A DNA stretch of 54,096 nt from a virus: the IMG/VR virus record IMGVR_UViG_3300005613_000081, positions 1-54,096 of that record; one strand, 5' to 3'. Numbering within the stretch: the first letter of the stretch is position 1; each line of letters opens with the position of its first letter. Positions 1 through 8,789 of the stretch are shown here, one piece after another. The position numbers and the translations under genes were made by a program. The notes under the pieces are model-generated. The model did no database searches. It was given only the letters and a program-made list of their open reading frames with translations, and was not told where the DNA came from.

Positions 1-1314
1 TCTGAAGAGGCTCATAAAACTGTTCTTGATAAAATAAATAAATTGTATAAATCTGGTGATCTTGAAGGAGCGGCGGAGTTATCGATGACATCTGGCCAAG
101 GTTTAGGAGAAGGTATGGAAGTTTATAAGGTGGCTAAAGAATTGGTGGAGTCTGGTAAGTTGAGCGAGGGGGTTTCTAAATTATCAGCAGCTGGTCCAAT
201 ACAAAAAATAGTTTCAAAAGCTGGCGATAAATCTGCTTTTGATGCTTTTTCAGATTTTATAAAATCCTTTCAGTTTGGTGGTGAGATACCAAAATATAAA
301 GAGGGTATAAATTATGTGCCTAGAGACCAACTAGCTTACTTACATAAAGGTGAAAAAGTGATACCAGCTTTTGGTAATGGTGGTCAAGTGGAAGGTGGCA
401 AATCTATTGATATTAGTACTTTTACAAATAATATAACAAAAGCTGTAGAAAATGGAATAAAGAGGGCTAAGTTGGAAATAGATGTTGATACCAGTGACTT
501 GCCAGACTCAATACCTGTATCATTACCAGATGGCGGATTAGTAGCTACCATTAGTGAGTCAGACAGAAAAATGTTGCCTCCTGAAAATATACCTGCTTTA
601 GTTATTTCTGATGCTAGTATAAGCAGGATAAATGATACTATTAAATCTGCTTTATCTAACCCCATTAAAGTAGAGGGGTCTAATAATAGTGTTGGGGCTG
701 ATAGGATTAATGGTATAAATGAGATAAAAGATTTATTAGAAAACAGGCTATCTGTGTTAGAAAAGGCTCAAATTGAAGATTCTGTGGAATTTTTAGATAT
801 AAATAGAAAAATAAAAGAAATAGATGTTAATAGTATTGTTAGAAAGAATGATTTAGTTAATTTTGTAACACAAACCAATGTTGAAGATATAGTTAGAAAT
901 AATATTCCAGATGATATTGTTAAGAAGGATGATTTAGTTAATTTTGTAACACAGGCTGATGTTGAAGATATAGTTAGAAATAATATTCCATATGATATGG
1001 ACCAGTTTAAAGATAATACTGATATATCCATATCTGATATTAATTATAAGTTGGATAAAATAGGGTCGGATATTAGTGATATATATAGTAATATATATAC
1101 AAAAAGTAATAGTAAATCAGATTTTGTAAAGGCAGAGTCTCAATTATATAAAAGGTTACATGAGTTATTAAATGATTTAGAAAATAATAAATTAACTCCT
1201 ATGGAATTGAAGTTATCTACAATTGACCGTTCTTTAACTGATATGGATATGGATATTAAGGATAATTTTGATAGAATATCTGCTGTTGATATTAGAAGTG
1301 GTTTGAATATATAA
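1..1314 (+). CDS. Tail tape-measure protein, C-terminal part (5' end outside window)
   Basis: The frame is already open at base 1, so about 437 C-terminal residues are present and the true start lies upstream; the TTG at 43 is internal. At about 316-369 the protein reads VPRDQLAYLHKGEKVIPA, preceded by a Gly-rich FGGEIP segment. This 'promises to be low, with an H-K-G-E turn' motif is typical of the C-terminal region of phage tape-measure proteins, which set tail length and are threaded through the tail tube. The remainder is acidic and helical-looking, with many D/N-I-x-x repeats suggesting coiled coil, and contains an exact-frame 27-residue tandem repeat (835-996). The next gene begins 12 bases after the stop, as expected where tape measure is followed by distal tail or baseplate genes. 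The family assignment rests on motif and position only. Confidence 0.75.
   Translation, partial: SEEAHKTVLDKINKLYKSGDLEGAAELSMTSGQGLGEGMEVYKVAKELVESGKLSEGVSKLSAAGPIQKIVSKAGDKSAFDAFSDFIKSFQFGGEIPKYKEGINYVPRDQLAYLHKGEKVIPAFGNGGQVEGGKSIDISTFTNNITKAVENGIKRAKLEIDVDTSDLPDSIPVSLPDGGLVATISESDRKMLPPENIPALVISDASISRINDTIKSALSNPIKVEGSNNSVGADRINGINEIKDLLENRLSVLEKAQIEDSVEFLDINRKIKEIDVNSIVRKNDLVNFVTQTNVEDIVRNNIPDDIVKKDDLVNFVTQADVEDIVRNNIPYDMDQFKDNTDISISDINYKLDKIGSDISDIYSNIYTKSNSKSDFVKAESQLYKRLHELLNDLENNKLTPMELKLSTIDRSLTDMDMDIKDNFDRISAVDIRSGLNI
835..996 (+). repeat. Two tandem 81-bp direct repeats inside the tape-measure gene
   Basis: Copies are 835-915 and 916-996. They differ at 8 of 81 positions by my count and keep the reading frame, giving two 27-residue units that share DLVNFVTQ and VEDIVRNNIP. 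In a tape-measure protein such in-frame duplications would lengthen the molecule and possibly the tail. Confidence 0.9.
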
Positions 1315-1326
1315 TATAAGGGGTAT

Positions 1327-3414
1327 ATGATGGCTGAAGATGCTTTACAATTTTATGAATGGAATGGTTTAGGAGAAAATTGGATTACTAGTGAGGAATC
1401 TTTTGATAGTGATTATCCTTCTAGACCGTTTGATCAATTTGGGCAATCAGTAGCTGCGTGGGTAATAGAAACTGTATTTAATTTGGATTTAGAAGGTAGT
1501 AGTTATGGTGGGTCATTGCCGGGATATGATGTTCGTGATAGAGATGCTTACCAAGTAATACAACTATCGTTATCTAGTGAATTAGCAAATGATAAAGTTG
1601 TTGAGTGTTATGCCACTCCGGAAGGCGCAGTCAAATTTTTCGAGATAGGTAATAATAGTAGTTCAATCAGTAGTAGTGTGTTGTATAAGATTGATGGTGG
1701 GGAGTTAAGACCTAAATGTGATAAAGTGCTAGTTACTGGATATGATCCTCCTCCTAAAAGATATACTAAAGAGCCGTCTTTTGATTTATTTACACTTATT
1801 AAAGATAATACTCGTACAATACCTGAAGATGATCTTGATGTAGATTATTATAAATATCCTAGGTATCATGTATATGGAGATGTGTTGGGACCTTCAGCTT
1901 GTGACTATTATAGAGAAGGGTTTATTGAATATGGTAAACTAGATTTTGATATGAGGGAGGTTGTATGTGGTGAAGAGGATTGGAAGATAGAAAAAATATC
2001 CAGTTATATTTATAAAATTACAGTTCCTTTTTATAGTGCTGGTAGTACGGATGTAGAATTTTTGAATACTTCGCCGAGATATATGGAATTATCAAGTTTT
2101 GGTAAATTACAAAAAAGGAATTGGAAAGCTAGAGGTATTTATATGGCTTCTATGTGTCTTCCAGAGACTGATATAGCTTCAGATGTAGGTGTATTTTTGG
2201 AAGAAAGTAATTCAGAAAAGTTTTTGGGAGTTAGGTCTGTTTATATATGGGGATTTCCAGTAAAGAATATAAAGGATGGTGAAACTTCCGATTATAGGCC
2301 TAGTACTGATTTGGAACTCGATGTGGAAACTTTTTTATGTGAACCTTATCAATTAACCGAGGGTGAAGATTATCTTATAAGACGTGTTAGTGAAGACCCG
2401 GAAAGTGGGTATAAAATAATATTTTCTCATAATGTAAGTGAGGATTATGAAGGTCTCTTTGGTTCTAATTCAACTTCTTTTAGGGTGAATGGTAATAATT
2501 CTATTTATAGACTTAATGATGACTCTATTACTAGTCTTAGTTCTATTTCTTCTGAAATGATATCTGGAGTTTTAAGAGATGCTACAACTCAAGTTAATAA
2601 TACTAGTACTTATTATGGTAAGTTTTTTCCTAAAGGAGAAGGTGAGTCTGCGTATGTGTTACCAGTAGAGAATGGGTGCGGTACTAATGATGTAAAACCT
2701 GGTAAAATAATAGTGGTTTATGAATGGGATAATCCGTGTGTGCATATTACTGATTTAAGAAATATTATTACTCAGACTAATTTAGAATCTGTCACAGTGG
2801 ATATGTATCCTATAATTATAAGGGATGAACAACCGCCAAAAGTCATATGTGATGGAGGCGGTAGTAAAGTTTTGGACCAGAGAGAAGTTATTCCAGATTT
2901 TAATTCTAGTACTATTGAAAATTTACAAGAAACCGAATATGCTAGAGCAACTACTATGTTAGAGCAGGGTGATATAAGTGTTGTAATGCCATTTGCTGAT
3001 GAGGAGGAGTGTAAATCTATAGCTAGTTTTATTTATAATCAACAAAATCAAGTTGCTCATTATGTTACTTATACTTGTGATCCTAGCGCTGAACCAGTTT
3101 TAGGTGAGGTTATAGAAGGTAATGTTATTAATGAGATTACGTACTCTTATCAAGATAGTAGTCAGTATTTAATCTCTGTGAGATCTGGATCTATATGGCA
3201 AGGATTAAATTCATTTAGTCAGTCTATTTATAATATGGAAACAGAGGAGATTCAAGAAGAAGGTCTTGTAGTAGGTGTTGCTTCTGATAATATTAAATGT
3301 GTTGTTGATTTGAAGCATATAGGAGTTATGGAATGTGTTAATATATCTAAGGATATTGTAGAAGTTGGAGATAAAGTACAAGTTACTGTACAAAATAATC
3401 CAAAAAGATTATAA
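1327..3414 (+). CDS. Putative minor tail protein, function unknown (695 aa)
   Basis: I do not recognise a family. The gene lies immediately behind the tape-measure gene, where distal tail or baseplate components usually sit, so a tail role is inferred from position. The protein is rich in Asp, Ser, Tyr and Glu, has scattered Cys, no signal peptide and no membrane segment, and looks beta-rich. Two ATG codons stand in tandem (1327 and 1330); the AAGGGG box at 1318-1323 lies 3 bases from the first and 6 from the second, so translation may really begin at 1330. The downstream gene starts 15 bases after the stop with its own GGGAGGAG site. Confidence 0.8.
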   Translation: MMAEDALQFYEWNGLGENWITSEESFDSDYPSRPFDQFGQSVAAWVIETVFNLDLEGSSYGGSLPGYDVRDRDAYQVIQLSLSSELANDKVVECYATPEGAVKFFEIGNNSSSISSSVLYKIDGGELRPKCDKVLVTGYDPPPKRYTKEPSFDLFTLIKDNTRTIPEDDLDVDYYKYPRYHVYGDVLGPSACDYYREGFIEYGKLDFDMREVVCGEEDWKIEKISSYIYKITVPFYSAGSTDVEFLNTSPRYMELSSFGKLQKRNWKARGIYMASMCLPETDIASDVGVFLEESNSEKFLGVRSVYIWGFPVKNIKDGETSDYRPSTDLELDVETFLCEPYQLTEGEDYLIRRVSEDPESGYKIIFSHNVSEDYEGLFGSNSTSFRVNGNNSIYRLNDDSITSLSSISSEMISGVLRDATTQVNNTSTYYGKFFPKGEGESAYVLPVENGCGTNDVKPGKIIVVYEWDNPCVHITDLRNIITQTNLESVTVDMYPIIIRDEQPPKVICDGGGSKVLDQREVIPDFNSSTIENLQETEYARATTMLEQGDISVVMPFADEEECKSIASFIYNQQNQVAHYVTYTCDPSAEPVLGEVIEGNVINEITYSYQDSSQYLISVRSGSIWQGLNSFSQSIYNMETEEIQEEGLVVGVASDNIKCVVDLKHIGVMECVNISKDIVEVGDKVQVTVQNNPKRL

Positions 3415-3429
3415 TGGGAGGAGTAAGTA

Positions 3430-4059
3430 ATGTCTGTATCGTTAGATAATCAACCAGTTAGAGCAGAAGTTTATGTTGGTGATTTAGGTACTATAAGTAC
3501 TCCTTATGTAGTTTCTTTTAATGTTAGGAAATCCAGAGGACAAATGTGTTCAACTTTTCAAGCTAGTTTGAAAATTGATATTGATGAATTAGCCAGTACT
3601 ACTGATGTAATAAATGAAAATATTATTATAAAGGCTGGGCTTAGAGGATCATTAAAAACAATATTTACTGGAAAAGTTTTTAGTTGTGTGATTAATCCAG
3701 TTAGGACTGATGCTTCCAAAGTTATGTTGAATTTAACTGGTAAAGATGTTTTGTGTAGGTTAGAAGGACAAAAGATTAATAGACGTATAAAAACTTATAG
3801 AGATGGCAGTGACCCTCCTGGAAGAGTTGGGTATATTAATAGTGTTTCAAGGAAAAACATTCCTATTAGACAGAAGTTTAAAACAAAGCTTTTTACTGAT
3901 GATCCAACCTGTATTAATACAAATTTAGATGAACGTGTGATTAAGACCTTTAAAGCTTATACTGATTCTGTTGTTGATCAAAAAGTAAGAGAGATAAGTA
4001 GATCTATTATTGGTTCTGATATTCAATCTCAAGTTATAGAAAGGGGTGGTCAAGGATAA
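3430..4059 (+). CDS. Putative tail or baseplate protein (209 aa)
   Basis: Unknown family. The ATG follows a GGGAGGAGTAAGTA site. The N-terminal half reads as alternating beta strands (AEVYVGDLG, YVVSFNVRKS, FQASLKIDIDEL, IIIKAGLRG), a pattern seen in tail-hub proteins of the gp27/gpD type that carry 'threshold' or 'GKV' strands; that comparison is tentative. The last third is charged and helical. The stop overlaps the next ATG by one base (TAATG at 4057-4061), indicating translational coupling to the 127-residue protein, so the two products may work together. Confidence 0.8.
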   Translation: MSVSLDNQPVRAEVYVGDLGTISTPYVVSFNVRKSRGQMCSTFQASLKIDIDELASTTDVINENIIIKAGLRGSLKTIFTGKVFSCVINPVRTDASKVMLNLTGKDVLCRLEGQKINRRIKTYRDGSDPPGRVGYINSVSRKNIPIRQKFKTKLFTDDPTCINTNLDERVIKTFKAYTDSVVDQKVREISRSIIGSDIQSQVIERGGQG

Positions 4060-4442
4060 TGAAATTAAAGAGTGATAATATAGCTAATATGTCTTGTGGA
4101 GTTGGTGACAAGCTAAAAATATCTAGACCTATTGGGTATAAGCCAACAACTTGGGCGTCTGATTTAAATGAAAAATTTTTTCTTAATGGTTTTAAAGTTA
4201 TATATACAGAAATTGGTGAATTCGAAGGATCACCAGATGATACTGGTAATCATGTTTATTATAGACATAAAAAGAGTGGTCAACAAATTATAGAATTTAT
4301 ATCGAAAGGCTTAGGCACTGTTTATTTTTATTTAGTTTTAGAAGGAGTAATGCCACATGATCATGCAAGTATACCACAAGGTGGTCCAGCCTATGCAACA
4401 TATTTTTCTGAAGCTGCAGAACAAATTGAGGAGGGATCTTAA
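4059..4442 (+). CDS. Small tail-region protein with an HDH/GGPAYATYF segment
   Basis: A 127-residue protein of unknown function. Its centre holds strand-like segments (NGFKVIYTEIG, GTVYFYLVLEG) and its C-terminus contains MPHDHASIPQGGPAYATYF, a His- and Gly-rich stretch that looks constrained. It starts on the stop of the preceding gene (one-base overlap) and itself ends with TAATG at 4440-4444, so three genes in a row are coupled. No transmembrane or signal segment is visible. Confidence 0.8.
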   Translation: MKLKSDNIANMSCGVGDKLKISRPIGYKPTTWASDLNEKFFLNGFKVIYTEIGEFEGSPDDTGNHVYYRHKKSGQQIIEFISKGLGTVYFYLVLEGVMPHDHASIPQGGPAYATYFSEAAEQIEEGS

Positions 4443-5047
4443 TGGCCAGTTGTTCATGTGATTTAGCGGCTGAGTTTCCTATTACTACGCAAAAGTTGGG
4501 CATAACTTCAGCCTCGTTGCGTTCTAATACAAATATAATGTTAACTGAAGATGGTGTTGCTTTACGTGGATTAACACTTGGTGATTTATCTATAACAGCT
4601 TATACTGGTGAATCTACTGAAAGTTTAGCATGTTCAGGTAGAGCTGGTGTTAGTTTTGAATGGGACCAGCGAATAAGCTGTGATGGGATTTTGAAAGTAT
4701 ATTTTATCCCTAGGGGTAAAAGTAAGTCTTTTACAGAAGGTGATACTAGTAGTAATATATCATTAGGCAACGTGATTGACACGTATACTACTTTTAATGC
4801 TTCTGCTGGTAGTGGCCCTGCTACGCCTTATTTTAGTACTTTACATAATGATGGTTGGGGGTTTAGTTACAAAGGCAGTCCGTTAGGTATTAGTGATGTT
4901 AATGGAGAAAGTTCTACTGGGGTTAGTTTTTTAGGGTGTTTACCAGACAATGCTGAGTTGTATTTGACTAGTTTTAATTGGGAGTATACCCCGCCTTCTA
5001 TGCCTACAGTTTCGTATTCATTTATATTTGTTGGTAATGTAGTATAA
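4442..5047 (+). CDS. Putative virion protein, beta-rich (201 aa)
   Basis: Unknown family. The protein opens with a Cys-rich MASCSCDLA and continues with Ser/Thr/Gly-rich strands, as in phage tail tube or decoration-type proteins. Its start overlaps the previous stop by one base, with GAGGGATCTT upstream serving as binding site. Similarity of style (short, Ser/Gly-rich, beta) with the proteins at 5376 and 5633 suggests a set of small structural subunits. No catalytic motif is seen. Confidence 0.8.
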   Translation: MASCSCDLAAEFPITTQKLGITSASLRSNTNIMLTEDGVALRGLTLGDLSITAYTGESTESLACSGRAGVSFEWDQRISCDGILKVYFIPRGKSKSFTEGDTSSNISLGNVIDTYTTFNASAGSGPATPYFSTLHNDGWGFSYKGSPLGISDVNGESSTGVSFLGCLPDNAELYLTSFNWEYTPPSMPTVSYSFIFVGNVV

Positions 5048-5064
5048 AATTTGGAGGATAAATA

Positions 5065-5358
5065 ATGTTAAATGTTCCCTATGAAACTGATTCTTATACA
5101 TTAAGGTCTGCTGGTCCAATCCCAGTAAGTACTGGTAATTTTATAGTACAAACTTTTGGTGTAAATAAAAGTGTTATAAAAACTTATGAGGCTACTACAA
5201 GTTTGTTAAGGTCTGATGATATGGCTGGTCAAGGTGGGGATTATATTTCAGCTAGTTATAGCAGGCTTCCTTATTTAACTGAAGGTGGCCAGGAGGTTTT
5301 TAGTGGGTCTGAGGTAGTCAAGCCTGTTTTTATAAATAACCATGAATTAGAAATTTAA
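5065..5358 (+). CDS. Small structural-region protein (97 aa)
   Basis: A clear gene with a TTGGAGGATAAATA site placed ideally before the ATG. The product is unknown: no Cys, no membrane segment, a few short hydrophobic strands (GNFIVQTFGV), and an acidic C-terminus. It sits between two beta-rich virion-like proteins and is probably part of the same tail assembly (inference from position). Confidence 0.75.
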   Translation: MLNVPYETDSYTLRSAGPIPVSTGNFIVQTFGVNKSVIKTYEATTSLLRSDDMAGQGGDYISASYSRLPYLTEGGQEVFSGSEVVKPVFINNHELEI

Positions 5359-5375
5359 TTATTGGGGGTTGTAAT

Positions 5376-5609
5376 ATGGCCGAATTTGTAGAATGCTCTT
5401 CTGTTTCTATCCAGTACGATGCTACTGGTAAAGCCAGTGTTTCATTTAATGTTATAAAAGATAGTAGTAGTGAAGTTACTGGTCATAATAGTTTTAGTTA
5501 TGGAGGGGTTAGTTTTGATGGTGTGGTTATGAAAAAAGAGCAACAATATATAAGAGGGAGTGGTAATTGGTTTCAATGGTCGATACAATGGCAGGGAGTA
5601 GGTAATTAA
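5376..5609 (+). CDS. Small beta-rich protein (77 aa)
   Basis: Short protein with strong coding character and a GGGGGTTGT site upstream. It reads as four or five strands ending in aromatic-rich NWFQWSIQWQGVGN, suggesting a compact beta fold. Not recognised. Spacing to both neighbours is under 25 bases, so it belongs to the tail operon. Confidence 0.75.
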   Translation: MAEFVECSSVSIQYDATGKASVSFNVIKDSSSEVTGHNSFSYGGVSFDGVVMKKEQQYIRGSGNWFQWSIQWQGVGN

Positions 5610-5632
5610 AATTAAAAAGGAGATGATATAAT

Positions 5633-6313
5633 ATGTCTATAATAATTGGTAGTATGACTACTGTGAATATCGATGGTTCAGATGGATTTCAGTCTATTAA
5701 TTGGGCAACACAGGTGTCGCCAAACAGATTGTGGGAATTAGGTAGTTGGGATCCATATAAAACACAAGTAACAAAAACGATTACTGTGAATGTTACAACA
5801 TATGCTGATGTACTTAGTCCAGTATCTTTGAGTCCAAGTGTTACGTGTACTAATAGTACTGCTACAAAAGACGTTAGTATTAGTGTAGCTGCTTGTGGGC
5901 CTGGTGGCACTACTGTAAATTTTAATGAGAGTAATATGTTTTTAATGAGTTATTCATATTCAAAGACTGATCCTATAGCTTTTGGTACTGAAAGTTGGTC
6001 TTTCCAAAAATGGGTAAATGCCGATGCTAGTGGATCTGAATTTATAAATGTCACAGCTCCTACTTTTGTTATACAAGGTAGAGCTGAGGGTAATAAGAGT
6101 GGGGATGTTTCTAATTTAGGAATAACCTTGAATGGTGATGGTCAGGTTGTTGGTGAGCAAGGTAGCGTTTCTGCTGGATTTCCTGGAATAGGCAATGCTT
6201 CTGAGACTACTTATGGATTGGCCACTGCTGTTGGTGGAGCTACATTGGAGGAAACTGGTAAAGTTGGAGAATCTAGTGCTAGTGTTCCACATTCGCCGCT
6301 TTATTTAGGATAG
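5633..6313 (+). CDS. Putative tail structural protein (226 aa)
   Basis: Preceded by AAAAAGGAGATGAT at a good distance. The sequence is Ser/Thr/Val-rich with strands such as KTITVNVTTYADVLSPVSLS and a Gly/Ala-rich C-terminal tail, features of virion structural proteins, but no family is recognised. The N-terminal half has two Cys that could pair or be incidental. Confidence 0.75.
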   Translation: MSIIIGSMTTVNIDGSDGFQSINWATQVSPNRLWELGSWDPYKTQVTKTITVNVTTYADVLSPVSLSPSVTCTNSTATKDVSISVAACGPGGTTVNFNESNMFLMSYSYSKTDPIAFGTESWSFQKWVNADASGSEFINVTAPTFVIQGRAEGNKSGDVSNLGITLNGDGQVVGEQGSVSAGFPGIGNASETTYGLATAVGGATLEETGKVGESSASVPHSPLYLG

Positions 6314-6347
6314 TTATTATAAAAGTTATAGAGGTGGTTATATAATT

Positions 6348-6770
6348 ATGTTATTAGGGGAGAAATATAGGTTAGAAATTCATTGGAATAAAATAAGATA
6401 TAATGAAGAAGGTGTAATTTATATTGACGGATGTTATTTTAGTGGACCAGTGTTAAGAGAAATTGAGATTTTGAATGAGAACGATTTTATAAGATTGGAT
6501 TTTATTAATCAATATATTGTTTTTATAAAGAATTATTATATTGCTAAATTGTTTTGGAATGGTGTTAGGTATACACCTACTAAAATATTTTTATATAATG
6601 TTACTTTAAATAATACTAATATAAACAATGTGCCTAAGTTACAAAACAATGACTATATTATAGTGGATACCAAAGACCATGAGGATGATAATCATCAATA
6701 TAATATGACCTATCCAGCTTATTTATTAAGACATGATGGGTTTTTGTATGATTTTAGTGAGAGGAGATAA
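6348..6770 (+). CDS. Hypothetical protein in tail cluster (140 aa)
   Basis: Unlike its neighbours this protein is rich in Ile, Tyr, Asn and charged residues rather than Ser/Gly. Strand-like segments carry many aromatics (FIRLDFINQYIVFIKNYYIAK). No domain recognised. The AGAGGTGG site lies somewhat far from the ATG. Its end contains the GAGAGGAGA site used by the next gene two bases downstream of its stop, so the pair is tightly coupled. Confidence 0.7.
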   Translation: MLLGEKYRLEIHWNKIRYNEEGVIYIDGCYFSGPVLREIEILNENDFIRLDFINQYIVFIKNYYIAKLFWNGVRYTPTKIFLYNVTLNNTNINNVPKLQNNDYIIVDTKDHEDDNHQYNMTYPAYLLRHDGFLYDFSERR

Positions 6771-6772
6771 TA

Positions 6773-7186
6773 ATGCCTAGACATCCGTCAAGTAGATGTA
6801 ATTTAACTTGGGAACAGATATTTGGTACAAGTGCTTCAAATAATTTATCTCAATATAAACGTAATACTTGTATTGAGGAGACTGTAGATATAGAAACTGT
6901 CCAAATTAAAGCTCCTTGGGTTAGTTTAAACGATTTCCATTATTATCATATTAAATGCCCTTATTCGACTGAGGCGTCTATTCATACAGTAAGGAGTGAT
7001 GATGGCGATAGTTGGCAATATACAGATGTATCAAGTGAAGCAGATACTCATACATCTACTAGTGGTATTATGATTAGATATAATAGAGGATCAAAATATG
7101 GATACTTATGTGTTGACCCAAACTGCCCTTATTATAAAGGAACTGTAAGTGGTACTGAAGGTGGTAGTTGGTATTTTTATGTATAA
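6773..7186 (+). CDS. Hypothetical protein with a possible zinc site (137 aa)
   Basis: The ribosome binding site GAGAGGAG lies inside the end of the preceding gene. Cys residues are arranged as HIKCPYS near residue 63 and CVDPNCPYYKG near residue 118, which could bind zinc or form disulfides; this is inference. The N-terminus resembles short C-x(n)-W motifs seen in small virion proteins, without a firm family match. Confidence 0.7.
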   Translation: MPRHPSSRCNLTWEQIFGTSASNNLSQYKRNTCIEETVDIETVQIKAPWVSLNDFHYYHIKCPYSTEASIHTVRSDDGDSWQYTDVSSEADTHTSTSGIMIRYNRGSKYGYLCVDPNCPYYKGTVSGTEGGSWYFYV

Positions 7187-7220
7187 AGATTTATAAAATT
7201 TCATAAGGAGGAATTGAATT

Positions 7221-8207
7221 ATGGCTACAAGTGTAACTGTTTATGATTTAGAGAATTATCCAGATAATTCAAAAACTATTACTCTGGACCACAAAGCTGT
7301 TGTACCGGTTGGGGAAGAAGGAGATGAAAAGTGGGTATTGTCTTTTACAACTACTGCTTATTCTGATAATACTGAGCGTACAGCCATTTCTGATTTATAT
7401 ATTCAAGAGATGAAAGGCGGATGGTTGAAGAGTAGTGGTTTTGCAGGCAGTGGTGGTGGAAAATTTACTATAGGAGATAGTAGCAAGCAATTAAAAGTTA
7501 AATTGGATAATGTTACTGGTGCCGATGGTGAAGGCGGTTATTACGTTATAACTTTAACAACAGGTGTAAATTTAACTGGTGATGCTATTGCTCAAGATAT
7601 GGAAACTCAGTTAAGAGCTTTGCCAGATGATTCTGATTGGGTAACTGCTGATACAACTGCTGGATATGACTTATCTTATAGAAGTTGTACTGTTGAATTT
7701 AAAGATAGTAGGTTTTGGATAATTTCTGGATCTGTATCTGCGTATTATACTGGTGCTTCAAGGTCATCGGTGGATGTTGCTAAGGTTACTGCTGATACTT
7801 GTTATGAAACTTTGGGGTTTGATCTTTCTGTGGATAGTCAAACTATAGCCGGTGTTTCAATCAAAGAAGCTTTGGTAAGTGTGAATTATACTGCTAATAC
7901 TACTCCGTTATCTATAGGGGCTGGCACTGGTGTAGTAGTTGGTGATGCTCTTATGATTACTGATGGGACTAATACTAATTATTTTACAGCAATATCCGGC
8001 ACAACCGATACTAGTGTAGTTGTTGCTACAAGTGGTAATAATAATTATATGGGAATCAGTCATAGTTATGAAGCAGATGTATCTAAGGTTCAGATACTAA
8101 GAGAGCAAGATCCTCAGAATGAACCAGTTAGTTATTATGAAACTGTTGATTCTATTACTAGACGTGGGATTATGGATATCACAAATCAGATTGATTTCAG
8201 TTCTTAA
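7221..8207 (+). CDS. Structural protein carrying the recurrent 'SGS...LGF' module (328 aa)
   Basis: Starts after ATAAGGAGGAATTGAATT. Residues about 83-205 contain a module seen again in the 526-residue protein (16931) and in the 2216-residue protein (24425): a FTIG opening, strands ending in an ITL/TG turn, a helix-like segment with a conserved A-x-x-(I/M), then (F/L)xIxSGS and a terminal LGF. The pattern resembles flagellin hook IN type repeats in layout, but I make no homology claim. The C-terminus (ILREQDPQNEPVSYYETVDS) is charged. A structural role in the tail is inferred from the company it keeps. Confidence 0.75.
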   Translation: MATSVTVYDLENYPDNSKTITLDHKAVVPVGEEGDEKWVLSFTTTAYSDNTERTAISDLYIQEMKGGWLKSSGFAGSGGGKFTIGDSSKQLKVKLDNVTGADGEGGYYVITLTTGVNLTGDAIAQDMETQLRALPDDSDWVTADTTAGYDLSYRSCTVEFKDSRFWIISGSVSAYYTGASRSSVDVAKVTADTCYETLGFDLSVDSQTIAGVSIKEALVSVNYTANTTPLSIGAGTGVVVGDALMITDGTNTNYFTAISGTTDTSVVVATSGNNNYMGISHSYEADVSKVQILREQDPQNEPVSYYETVDSITRRGIMDITNQIDFSS

Positions 8208-8265
8208 GTAATTTTAATAAGTTATTAGAAGAGGTATTTTGAAATATAAAAAGAGGTAATTTAAA

Positions 8266-8775
8266 ATCGCTGATATTTATGTAAGAAATTCATTAGGAAA
8301 TTTAACTGTAAAATTCACTATTACTTTACGTTATTTTGTAATAAAAGGTGAGCATGGTGAATATATGTGGTCACTTGAGATAGGAACTACTCATTTGGAT
8401 GCGAATGGTGATGATATTTCGGCTAAAAAAATACATAATATATCTTCTGAGAATTTAGATGATGTTGTAGAATCCGCTCTATCTGATCTTTGTAGTTTAA
8501 TAGATTGGTCACCACTAGCTGAAGATAGGCGTGAGCCTTTTGTTGATTCTTATTCGCCTAGTGGTAGTAGTGTGCCTATTACTTCTAATATAAAAATGAT
8601 GCTTAAAGATAACTTGCCTTCTGGGGGGATAGATATTTCTGATATTAAAGTTGTTTTAAATAATAGTGTCCAAGATTTTGATATAACTGAAGATGTAGAG
8701 TTAGTTGATCAATATTATAATGAATATGAGTTTAAATGGACGCCACCATTAAGAGTGTATGATACATATGATTAA
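8266..8775 (+). CDS. Ig-like tail protein, probable non-ATG (ATC) start
   Basis: The first ATG in frame is at 8365, but the frame is open back to 8260 and translates as (I)ADIYVRNSLGNLTVKFTI, which looks like a normal beta-rich N-terminus. A GAGGT box at 8253-8257 is exactly 8 bases before the ATC at 8266, whereas the 8365 ATG has only a distant AAAGGTG. I therefore extend the gene to 8266 (169 residues); the conservative version is 8365-8775 (136 residues). The C-terminal part (PFVDSYSPSGSSVPITSNI and following) resembles bacterial Ig-like domains of the type also found at the end of the 867-residue protein. It precedes three related fibre-like genes. Confidence 0.6.
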   Translation: MADIYVRNSLGNLTVKFTITLRYFVIKGEHGEYMWSLEIGTTHLDANGDDISAKKIHNISSENLDDVVESALSDLCSLIDWSPLAEDRREPFVDSYSPSGSSVPITSNIKMMLKDNLPSGGIDISDIKVVLNNSVQDFDITEDVELVDQYYNEYEFKWTPPLRVYDTYD

Positions 8776-8789
8776 AAGGAGTAAATAAC

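Noticed and set aside
43-60. TTG at 43 as the start of the first gene
   Set aside because: The frame is open from base 1, there is no binding site before it, and the content fits the interior of a tape-measure protein.
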